Below, in pieces: positions 1 through 5,655 of a DNA stretch of 9,574 nucleotides. The stretch's first letter is position 1. Each line of letters opens with the position of its first letter. Position numbers and translations under genes: made by a program. The DNA is from an uncultured Candidatus Saccharibacteria bacterium. Lineage in GTDB: Bacteria > Patescibacteria > Saccharimonadia > Saccharimonadales > UBA4665. The stretch spans positions 1-9,574 of the forward strand of contig CAIYEO010000045.1 in the NCBI GenBank assembly GCA_903925195.1, written 5' to 3'. The notes under the pieces are model-generated. The model made no database searches. It was not told the DNA's origin and saw nothing but the letters and a program-made list of their open reading frames with translations.

Positions 1-5
1 AAGTA

Positions 6-11
6 TATAAT
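6..11 (+). promoter_or_regulatory. -10 box for the 252-aa gene
   Basis: A perfect TATAAT lies 29 bases before the ATG at 41. The matching -35 would fall outside the window, so only half of the promoter can be judged. An AAAGGA Shine-Dalgarno site at 26-31 follows it, 9 bases before the start codon. Confidence 0.5.
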
Positions 12-40
12 TAACAGATTAGAATAAAGGATTAATTGGA

Positions 41-799
41 ATGTCAGAGTTAATAGCACAAGCCCGCGAAGAATTAGTTTTGTCAGATAATCTTAAGAAC
101 GAGATATTTGATCGTGGACTAATTAATATCGATGATCAATACGGTGGACAGGTTTTCACTATTTTTAACGGCGATCATAATGCCAAGACTGAAAACCTTT
201 TTAATAAAGTAGAGGGAATCGATTTTATAAATTTTCAAGATAGTAAATTCGTCAGAGACATCTTATCTAAATTAGGTTTTATCTATGACTATGACCAGGA
301 GGGAAATCTAAGTAATGTCCTATATCCAGAACCCAGTAGGCTAGTTAACGCCTGTCAGCAAAATAATATTCCAATTGAGTTATCCGGAGTTTCAACAACT
401 AAGAATACTAGAATCCCAGAAGCACTTTATCAATCCATTATCTTAAGAGGCAAGCATCCTATTGGAACGGCTAGTCTTTCTTCCTATATGCATGACATTA
501 AATTCGATCATATTCCATCAGTAATTGTCCTTGGAGATAATCTATTCGATATTTTTAGATCTAATCTTTTTTTAGATGAACAAGTGGAACTAGCAGATAA
601 ATATGATACTTTCACGAGTGAAGTATCTCATGCTATCAGATTCATTACTGAGGGCAACCAGAGTGAGTACAATCGAATCATAGAAGATTATTGTCCTTTT
701 ATTGTTTTTGGCCATACTCCAAGTAAGCAAAAAAAAGAGTTTAGTCTTTGGCTAAAAGAAAATGTGGAGCAGGGACTTACTAGGCTAGGTGCTAGCTAA
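41..799 (+). CDS. Hypothetical protein, 252 aa, unrecognised family
   Basis: I do not recognise this protein. It looks real: AAAGGA sits 9 bases before the ATG, a TATAAT lies further upstream, and the frame stays open for 252 codons with ordinary AT-rich codon use. There is no signal peptide or membrane helix, so it is probably cytoplasmic. The composition is acidic with alternating hydrophobic strands and helices. Notable stretches are FTIFNGDHN (39-47), VIVLGDNLFDIF (161-172) and FIVFGHTP (220-227), with single cysteines at 105 and 218. FGHTP resembles a motif of metallophosphatases, but the other metal motifs of that fold (D-x-H, GD-x-x-D, GNH) are not visible, so I do not assign that function. 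It converges with the cupredoxin gene (80-base gap) and no strong terminator is visible between them. Confidence 0.8.
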   Translation: MSELIAQAREELVLSDNLKNEIFDRGLINIDDQYGGQVFTIFNGDHNAKTENLFNKVEGIDFINFQDSKFVRDILSKLGFIYDYDQEGNLSNVLYPEPSRLVNACQQNNIPIELSGVSTTKNTRIPEALYQSIILRGKHPIGTASLSSYMHDIKFDHIPSVIVLGDNLFDIFRSNLFLDEQVELADKYDTFTSEVSHAIRFITEGNQSEYNRIIEDYCPFIVFGHTPSKQKKEFSLWLKENVEQGLTRLGAS

Positions 800-837
800 T
801 ATAAATCCTGAGAGCACGAAATGTATAGCTAGCTAAT
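791..837 (+). repeat. 10-bp direct repeat GCTAGCTAAT, two copies
   Basis: GCTAGCTAAT occurs at 791-800, overlapping the stop codon of the 252-aa gene, and again at 828-837. The core GCTAGC is itself palindromic. The repeats lie in the short gap between two convergent genes. No T-tract follows them on either strand, so they do not look like an intrinsic terminator. Confidence 0.4.
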
Positions 838-879
838 TCAAGAGCCTAGGACAACTCGTACATAGGGTTATATAAGCAG

Positions 880-1332
880 CTACTTAACTATTACAGTACC
901 AGAATAGACTTTTGCGTTTGAGCTGTCTTGGTAGGTATAGGTGCCTTTAGTTGGGAATATGAAGCTATAAGTTTGACCTTGTGCTAGTGCAGAGCTATTA
1001 AAGCCAGGCAGGGAAGATGACTTAGTGGTGACTACTAGTGAAATAGTATGAGCTTTTGTATCATAATTCTTCCAGATGACTGGCTGACCAACTTTTATGG
1101 AGATTGCTGATGGAACGAAGCCATCAGGAGTTATATTTGCTTGGATAGGAGTACTAATACCAACAGGATGGGATACATTTGTAGATTTAGTCGTTTTTCC
1201 ACCCATAAGGACGACTAGGAGGCTACCGACTACGATAATAGCAACAATGAGACCAATCACAATATAGAGTCCAGTTTTACTTGAATGGTTTGTTTCAGGT
1301 GCAGAGGTTTGACTGTTTTGTATATTTTCCAT
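880..1332 (-). CDS. Membrane-anchored cupredoxin-like protein with lost copper ligands
   Basis: The 150-aa protein has a hydrophilic N-terminus, one membrane helix at about 21-43, a linker, and an extracytoplasmic cupredoxin-like beta-barrel at about 60-150. Fold hallmarks are GFVPSAISIKVGQPVIWKNYDTK (70-93, broken here by description only), the histidine in KAHTI (H95), and the C-terminal strand GTYTYQ...SGTVIV. In classical blue-copper proteins the last loop reads C-x-x-H-x-x-M. Here the equivalent positions are D136, N139 and V142, so a type-1 copper site is not expected. Electron transfer is therefore unlikely, and a structural or other binding role is possible. It starts 11 bases after the S53 peptidase stop codon. 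Its weak SD (AAGAGA) overlaps that stop, so translation is probably coupled and the two products may work together at the cell surface. The domain call is firm; the function is unknown. Confidence 0.85.
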   Translation of the reverse strand: MENIQNSQTSAPETNHSSKTGLYIVIGLIVAIIVVGSLLVVLMGGKTTKSTNVSHPVGISTPIQANITPDGFVPSAISIKVGQPVIWKNYDTKAHTISLVVTTKSSSLPGFNSSALAQGQTYSFIFPTKGTYTYQDSSNAKVYSGTVIVK

Positions 1333-1343
1333 AATTTATTCTC

Positions 1344-4300
1344 TTAGACACCTGGTTTTAATTTAACGTTTTTCATATCTATACTAATAGGTTGGATATT
1401 CATCTTAACAACCTTTATGACGTAGCCTGTTGATTGGAACGAGATTGTATATTTAGCTGGTGCGAGACTAGCAAACATATATTGGCCTTGAGAATTTGTG
1501 GTTGCAGTAGAGACTACGCCTGAAGCTGAGGTTGCAGTTACCGTTACCCCGCTTAATAATTGGTACTTCTTGCCAGATCCAGTTGCTACAGTTCCAGAAA
1601 GAATCGCATTGGGATTATAGTTTTGAGTCGTTGCTTGAGCTGTAGAAGAACTATCGCTACAAATATTGAATACATTACATGCTTGGACATAATATGTGTA
1701 GGATGTATTAGGTGCTAGTCCACCGTCTGAAAAATTAGCCGTAGCTGCAGTAGCCTGAGAAGGAACAGATAACAAGAATACGCCGTTCCTGAATATCTTA
1801 TAATGATCAACTAATGGATTGCCGCCTGTACTTTGGTTCCAACTTAGATTAACTCCGTACCAATAATAAGCAGATGCTTGTATTCCAGTTGGTACAGTTG
1901 GAGGGGTAGATGTCTGAGTAGTAGCAGTAATTTCACTGGATCGAGGTGATTGTAAGCCTCCAGAATCTTGGGCAACTACATAGTATGTGTAAGTAGTGTT
2001 TGGCTGTAGACCTCTATCGGCAAATGATGTTAAGTTGCCCGTTATACTTCCTGAAAATGAACCGTTACGATAGATATAGTATACAGAAGCTCCATTTCCG
2101 AAATTTCCTCCTGTCGAGGCATTCCATGAAAGATCGATTTCAGTTAATGAAATTACTTGCCCAGTTAAATTACTTGGTGCTGTTAAGAAATTGGTTATAT
2201 TCACAGATGATAAATTAGAAGCAGCTGAGGTAGTTGAGTTCACATCTACTGCCTTAACTGTGTAGTTATAAGTACTACCTGGCAATAAGGCTGTATCGGC
2301 AGGATACAGTCCAGTATTATTTCCATAATCATCAAATGACATAATTGTGTTATTAAGCGCCGTGCCACTAATATTTCCAACTAGGTTATTATATCTATAG
2401 ATGTTATAAGAATTTATATACTGTGAAGGCTGACTAGGTGCCCAGGTTAAATGTACAGGAGTTATTTTTTGACTATCTAGAACGTAGCTAGAAGTTAGAT
2501 TGGTTGGTGCTGATGGATTAGGTATCGGCAAACGCGCTGAGGTTACAGGTGCAATTACAGGAGAAGACAGAGGAGAACCTGTAGCACTTCCATATATATA
2601 ATATGTGTAGTATGTATTAGGTTGCACGTTTGTATCTATAAAACTAGTCGATGAGTTATTAACAATTATTGGAGTTGTCATATTATCTGATCTTTTTATA
2701 GTGAATGTTTCAGCCGATCCTCCGTTTGGAATATATAAACTTGGACTCCATATCAATGTATTATTAATTGTCAATGAAGTAGAGCTAGGATCAGATGTAA
2801 CTGTAAGATTTACTGGTTGGGAAGGCGCAATTGCGTTTCCAACAATAATTGTAGTCCCAGCAAAAACTGGAGTTTGCAAAGGTGCACCTGATAGATTTTG
2901 TGTATTTAAAACGAATTTAATTGAATGAGCTCCTGGTCCTAGCGTAGAAATAGGCACGTCGTATCCCCAATTATACGGAAAAGTAACGACAGGTGGATTA
3001 GGAATCGTAAATACTGATCCATTATCTATTTTATACTGTAATACTAGCCCAATGGTATTTACAGTATTTGAACTATTCTGGCCAATAGTACCGGCTAGAT
3101 GAACAGTATTACTTAGAGTGTTACTTAAGTTAGAAGGTGATGTTATTTTGAGAGATGGAGATAGTTGAGCAAGAGTTGTATTAGTAAATGCTTTATCGCC
3201 ATTAGGAGTTCCAAGACCCGTTGGAGCATCATAACCAACTACTGCGCTACAAAGTGGCAATAATGTACAAGCCATACCGCTGTGATTATTATTGCCAGTA
3301 GTAATATCATTTAAACTTTGAAGATTAGCATAGGGTAATCCTGGATTGTAGGTGTAATTAGTGTTATTAAGAGCAACTACACCGGCAATAATAGGTGATG
3401 ATACACTGGTGCCAGCATATAAAAGCCAACTTCCAGCATTGTACACCCATACTGGAGTATTCTGATCTGCGACTGCCGATACGTCGGAAACGGTTTTTGT
3501 TGTGCAAAGATTATCATGCTGGTAAGTAGGCTTTGGTTGAGCTATAGAACAGCCACTACCTGCCTGATTCCAGGCAGTCTCAGTTCCAGTTCTAGTGGTG
3601 GTTCCTGTCGCCTGAGTTAGTGAAGTACCACCAACACTAGTGACATATGGAACGGTTGCGGGATCACCTATATTCGGAAAACCATTGTCACCAGAAGAGG
3701 CAATGATTCCCACGCCAGGTTGATTATATGCAGAACCAATAGTTGGATCAGTTAAATTCTCACCACCAGAAAAACTATTACTGATCGCAACTGCACCTAG
3801 TTTTCCGGCAGTTATTTCTGCGGCTGCCAAATCGTTAGAAAAATTTGAATTTGATTCAACAAGTATAATTTTACAATTTGGACAAATAGCACTAGCCATA
3901 TCTAAATCAAGTGCTTCTTCTCCCTGCCAGCCTGAGTCCATGAAGTCAGGGTAATTACCGGCCTGACCAGTTTGATTAACCTTGAGAAAACATCCATTAG
4001 CTGTCGTACAAGCAGGCAAGTTAAACTGAGCTCTATAGGTAGCAAGATCAGCTTCAGCTGTTGGATTATCGCCAGCATCAACTATTGCTATTGTATTATT
4101 ACTTCCGAGACTAGCCGATGAAGCAGTTAAATTATATGCTGCTTGAAGAGTAGCAGGGTCATATCCACCACAATTACCGACTAAAGTAATCGTTACGGGA
4201 CAGCTGCCAGGTAAATTTTCTGGCTGAGTTGTCTTTCTGGCTGAAGGTTTGATTGGTCTAGTTTTGAGGGCTAAAGGGTCAGTTCTCATAACCGACAAAC

Positions 4301-4499
4301 AATGTGCGTATCCCGTAGGAGCGGAACTACAACTACTTTGAGCCGTAACCTGATTAGCAGTACTAAGACTAGCGGCAGTACTTAAAGATTTGCCATTACT
4401 GAGTTGGGTTATGAATAACACTATAAGAACTAGGAGGATTAAAGACAGGCCAATTATTGGTAAGGAATATTTATTTTTTAATAAACTTTTAGATTTCAT
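1344..4499 (-). CDS. Large surface S53 (sedolisin-type) peptidase with Ig/FnIII domains
   Basis: The 1051-aa protein has a lysine-rich N-terminus and a membrane helix (about 12-33) acting as signal or anchor. An S53 serine-carboxyl peptidase domain spans about 111-440. The expected catalytic residues are present: E194 and D198 in GEEALD, oxyanion D271 in SSGDNG, and nucleophile S365 in AGTSVSSP. Calcium-site residues D398/I399 (LNDIT) and D424 near PTGLGTPNG are also visible. The classical long activation prodomain is missing; only about 75 residues separate helix and catalytic domain, as in some other bacterial S53 proteins. An Ig-like domain (447-555), four FnIII-like repeats (about 560-655, 663-770, 773-863, 868-958; NTxYTYYV motifs) and a carboxypeptidase-regulatory-like sandwich (965-1048) follow. 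Fourteen cysteines form seven close pairs, suggesting disulfides. There is no LPxTG. Likely role: extracellular protein digestion, surface-tethered or secreted. Confidence 0.95.
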   Translation of the reverse strand: MKSKSLLKNKYSLPIIGLSLILLVLIVLFITQLSNGKSLSTAASLSTANQVTAQSSCSSAPTGYAHCLSVMRTDPLALKTRPIKPSARKTTQPENLPGSCPVTITLVGNCGGYDPATLQAAYNLTASSASLGSNNTIAIVDAGDNPTAEADLATYRAQFNLPACTTANGCFLKVNQTGQAGNYPDFMDSGWQGEEALDLDMASAICPNCKIILVESNSNFSNDLAAAEITAGKLGAVAISNSFSGGENLTDPTIGSAYNQPGVGIIASSGDNGFPNIGDPATVPYVTSVGGTSLTQATGTTTRTGTETAWNQAGSGCSIAQPKPTYQHDNLCTTKTVSDVSAVADQNTPVWVYNAGSWLLYAGTSVSSPIIAGVVALNNTNYTYNPGLPYANLQSLNDITTGNNNHSGMACTLLPLCSAVVGYDAPTGLGTPNGDKAFTNTTLAQLSPSLKITSPSNLSNTLSNTVHLAGTIGQNSSNTVNTIGLVLQYKIDNGSVFTIPNPPVVTFPYNWGYDVPISTLGPGAHSIKFVLNTQNLSGAPLQTPVFAGTTIIVGNAIAPSQPVNLTVTSDPSSTSLTINNTLIWSPSLYIPNGGSAETFTIKRSDNMTTPIIVNNSSTSFIDTNVQPNTYYTYYIYGSATGSPLSSPVIAPVTSARLPIPNPSAPTNLTSSYVLDSQKITPVHLTWAPSQPSQYINSYNIYRYNNLVGNISGTALNNTIMSFDDYGNNTGLYPADTALLPGSTYNYTVKAVDVNSTTSAASNLSSVNITNFLTAPSNLTGQVISLTEIDLSWNASTGGNFGNGASVYYIYRNGSFSGSITGNLTSFADRGLQPNTTYTYYVVAQDSGGLQSPRSSEITATTQTSTPPTVPTGIQASAYYWYGVNLSWNQSTGGNPLVDHYKIFRNGVFLLSVPSQATAATANFSDGGLAPNTSYTYYVQACNVFNICSDSSSTAQATTQNYNPNAILSGTVATGSGKKYQLLSGVTVTATSASGVVSTATTNSQGQYMFASLAPAKYTISFQSTGYVIKVVKMNIQPISIDMKNVKLKPGV

Positions 4500-4503
4500 T
4501 TAC

Positions 4504-4522
4504 ATGCATAGTACATATGCAT
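4504..4522. promoter_or_regulatory. Dyad ATGCATA-N5-TATGCAT before the S53 gene
   Basis: A perfect inverted repeat with 7-base arms (4504-4510 and 4516-4522) and a 5-base centre ends 5 bases before the S53 start codon and covers its proposed -10 box. This arrangement fits an operator for a dimeric repressor or a short hairpin hiding the start. No T-tract follows, so it is not a terminator. Confidence 0.4.
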
Positions 4523-4536
4523 AACCAATTAAGCAA
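4508..4536 (-). promoter_or_regulatory. Possible promoter of the S53-cupredoxin operon
   Basis: On the minus strand TTGCTT (4536-4531), a 17-base spacer and TACTAT (4513-4508) precede the S53 ATG by 8 bases. No SD is visible before the ATG, so transcription could begin at or next to the start codon, giving a leaderless or near-leaderless mRNA. The hexamers are imperfect matches, so this is tentative. Confidence 0.35.
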
Positions 4537-4576
4537 ATGTATATTTTATTAACGGCTAGTAAAAACTTTAGCCATG

Positions 4577-4659
4577 AAAAAAGCCGCGATAGTGATTGTT
4601 ATTAGATGGAAATGAACTTAGTGAAAAGTTCGAGCGTCATCTAGACAATACCTCGCGGC
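4577..4659 (-). terminator. Terminator with a long, four-segment extended hairpin
   Basis: On the minus strand GCCGCGA (4659-4653) pairs with TCGCGGC (4589-4583), directly followed by six T (4582-4577). Inside lie three more perfectly nested helices. In plus-strand terms these are ATTGT 4595-4599 with ACAAT 4645-4649, TAGATG 4603-4608 with CATCTA 4638-4643, and GAACTT 4614-4619 with AAGTTC 4626-4631. That makes 24 base pairs over 77 nt with small internal loops. Stem plus U-tract marks the 3' end of the 89-aa gene transcript. The length and nesting go well beyond a normal terminator. Confidence 0.75.
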
Positions 4660-4725
4660 GACCTTCCCAGATAGGGCATCATTATTTATGTGAATAAATA
4701 AGAACCTCTTTACCTATAAGGGAAG
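4577..4725 (-). ncRNA. Structured 3' UTR or small RNA of two tandem extended hairpins
   Basis: Directly upstream of the terminator hairpin (3-nt gap) is a second one at 4663-4725. CTTCCC (4663-4668) pairs with GGGAAG (4720-4725); after a symmetric 2x2 internal loop ATAGG (4671-4675) pairs with CCTAT (4713-4717); the apex is TTATTTA (4682-4688) with TAAATAA (4695-4701) around a 6-nt loop. Two extended hairpins followed by a U-tract therefore fill almost the whole gap between the 89-aa gene stop and the transcript end. I see no signature of tmRNA, RNase P RNA, SRP RNA or a tRNA. It may be a stabilising 3' UTR, a 3'-derived small RNA, or the 3' half of a larger RNA. The helices are seen directly; the RNA function is inference. 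Confidence 0.5.
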
Positions 4726-4739
4726 TGCAGTGAATTAGG

Positions 4740-5009
4740 TTATCGGTTGATCATCTTCTTGACATAGACAGCAATTGCGCCGATGGTGTTAACCAAAGCG
4801 AAAGAGCTACCAAGCAGATTGATAAGCAACAGAGCAACATGCGTGAGAGGCGTATGATCACTATCGGAAGAGATCAAATTGAACGTTGCAATCAGGCAGG
4901 TTGTTTCGGCGACGAAGAAGAATGTCCAGACAATCGGCATAGTTGCGATCGGAAGGAATTCTGTAGTTGTCGAATTGCGCTTTTGATACGATGATTCGAG
5001 TTGATTCAT
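4740..5009 (-). CDS. Small two-helix membrane protein, 89 aa, unrecognised
   Basis: I do not recognise the family. A polar N-terminus with K10 and R11 leads into a long hydrophobic segment (about 18-45), a short acidic loop (ISSDSDHTPLT, 46-56), a second long hydrophobic segment (about 57-84) and the basic tail KKMINR. By the positive-inside rule both ends face the cytoplasm and the acidic loop faces out. AGGAA (5026-5022) and GAAGTGG (5020-5014) are the candidate SD sites. Codons favour C endings (TTC, ATC, GTC, AAC), and G+C is about 44% by hand count against about 29% in part of the next gene upstream (5161-5340). This suggests high expression or foreign origin. The gene has its own near-consensus promoter and terminator. 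An overlapping frame at 4861-5082 is a shadow. Confidence 0.75.
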   Translation of the reverse strand: MNQLESSYQKRNSTTTEFLPIATMPIVWTFFFVAETTCLIATFNLISSDSDHTPLTHVALLLINLLGSSFALVNTIGAIAVYVKKMINR

Positions 5010-5050
5010 AATGCCACTTCTTTCCTGTATAGGTAATGCGGGATAAGGTA

Positions 5051-5072
5051 CATTCTTTATTCATAAAGAATG
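5051..5072. promoter_or_regulatory. Perfect palindrome at the predicted transcript start
   Basis: CATTCTTTAT (5051-5060) and ATAAAGAATG (5063-5072) are exact reverse complements around a 2-base centre; GTA and TAC outside extend the symmetry with one bulged G. The predicted start of the minus-strand transcript is near 5071, so the element is either an operator spanning the start site or a hairpin at the very 5' end of the mRNA of the 89-aa membrane protein (9-bp stem, 4-nt loop as RNA). It is followed by no T-run. Confidence 0.6.
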
Positions 5073-5077
5073 GTACG

Positions 5078-5106
5078 ATCATAGACTAATATTGAGGTAG
5101 TGTCAA
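5078..5106 (-). promoter_or_regulatory. Near-consensus sigma-70 promoter for the 89-aa gene
   Basis: On the minus strand TTGACA (5106-5101), exactly 17 bases, then TATGAT (5083-5078). The -35 matches the consensus fully and the -10 matches at five of six positions. Transcription should start about 5071, giving a 5' leader of roughly 60 nt. It lies between the stop of the 114-aa gene and the 89-aa gene, so the latter does not depend on read-through. Confidence 0.8.
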
Positions 5107-5128
5107 TTTTATAGGAAAGATAGTTAAC

Positions 5129-5473
5129 TTAATCTTGGGAGTTGGCTCGTCTGAATTCTCTAATTAGACTATTAGAAAGTGAAACTTTTTCTTTCTTTAA
5201 TATTCTAAGTGTTTTTTTGTCCATTCTGTTTAGTGGAGCAAGTTCTTTTCTCTGGTTGATTGAATTTGTAATGGTATTGTTAAGTTCTAGTAAGCCTTTA
5301 TATCCAATAACTAAAGGATCCTGAACTATATTAAGCTCAGGTACAGGCTGAGGAGGTACATCACTAATTGTAGGTTCTACTATGATGAATGGAAAATTAT
5401 TTAATTCACTATAATAAGCTTCGGCAGATTGATTAATGTATGAGATGTTGTTTGGTGTTTCGAAATTTGACAT
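5129..5473 (-). CDS. Hypothetical protein, 114 aa, unrecognised
   Basis: I do not recognise this protein. AAAAGGA lies 8 bases before the ATG and a good promoter sits further upstream, so it is very likely expressed. The N-terminal half is polar, followed by a proline-rich strip (VPPQPVPEL, about 39-47) and a hydrophobic patch (DPLVIGYKGLLEL). The C-terminal half is strongly basic and helical (RMDKKTLRILKKEKVS, then REFRRANSQD). There is no membrane helix and no cysteine. The basic tail could contact nucleic acid or an acidic partner, but that is a guess. The gene is AT-rich, unlike the 89-aa gene just downstream on the same strand. Confidence 0.75.
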   Translation of the reverse strand: MSNFETPNNISYINQSAEAYYSELNNFPFIIVEPTISDVPPQPVPELNIVQDPLVIGYKGLLELNNTITNSINQRKELAPLNRMDKKTLRILKKEKVSLSNSLIREFRRANSQD

Positions 5474-5592
5474 AATATATATCCTTTTAAATAAGATTAC
5501 TTAAGTTCAAATATATATTATGCCTCATTGTACTCAATTAGTCAATTATGCTATTTATTATTTAAATTTAACTAGATTGAAACTTTTTCTTT
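5180..5592. repeat. 15-bp exact direct repeat in two neighbouring genes
   Basis: TGAAACTTTTTCTTT occurs at 5180-5194 inside the 114-aa gene and at 5578-5592 inside the 20-aa gene. Both copies lie in the same reading frame of the minus strand and encode KKEKVS. The second copy is at the extreme C-terminus of the mini-protein. It could be chance in lysine-rich AT-rich DNA, or a trace of local duplication. Confidence 0.4.
5517..5545 (-). promoter_or_regulatory. Strong sigma-70-like promoter for the 114-aa gene
   Basis: On the minus strand TTGACT (5545-5540), a 17-base spacer and CATAAT (5522-5517). Each hexamer matches the consensus at five of six positions. The predicted start near 5510 leaves a leader of about 37 nt carrying the AAAAGGA ribosome site. 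The promoter lies between the 20-aa gene and the 114-aa gene. Confidence 0.7.
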
Positions 5593-5634
5593 TTTAGGCT
5601 TCTTAACTTCTTTTCGTCCTTTATCTTTTGACAT
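5572..5634 (-). CDS. 20-aa lysine-rich mini-protein
   Basis: The frame starts MSKDKGRKEVKK and ends in KVSI before TAG; 9 of its 20 residues are Lys or Arg. It has one of the best ribosome sites in the window, GAAAGGAAC ending 3 bases before the ATG. It lies 21 bases after the stop of the YhhQ-type transporter on the same strand, so it is probably the last gene of that operon. Short proteins beginning MSKDKG or MAKDKG followed by lysine-rich sequence are known, as far as I recall, as uncharacterised products in several bacterial groups. The high charge fits binding to RNA or another polyanion, but no function is established. An alternative is that this is a non-functional frame with a fortuitous SD. 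Confidence 0.6.
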   Translation of the reverse strand: MSKDKGRKEVKKPKKEKVSI

Positions 5635-5655
5635 AATGTTCCTTTCTTATATTAT

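Noticed and set aside
701..722. FGHTP in the 252-aa protein as a metallophosphatase motif
   Set aside because: The other metal-binding motifs of the family are missing, so the match is probably coincidental.
791..879. Intrinsic terminator between the 252-aa gene and the cupredoxin gene
   Set aside because: Only short GCTAGC palindromes are present and no T-tract follows on either strand.
2000..2928. Plus-strand open frames opposite the S53 gene (2000-2218 and 2701-2928)
   Set aside because: They lie antisense to conserved FnIII/Ig-like repeats, lack SD sites and show no protein-like pattern.
4577..4725. tmRNA, RNase P RNA, SRP RNA or tRNA in the structured region
   Set aside because: No CCA end, no TΨC-like arm, no GGAA-capped SRP hairpin motif and no RNase P core sequences were seen.
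4861..5082. Overlapping 73-aa minus-strand frame across the 89-aa gene start
   Set aside because: Its start codon lies in the -10 box of the promoter. The other frame has membrane-protein character and biased codon use, so this is a shadow.
5142..5324. 60-aa plus-strand frame opposite the 114-aa gene
   Set aside because: No SD or promoter, and its hydrophobicity comes from complementing lysine-rich codons of the real gene.
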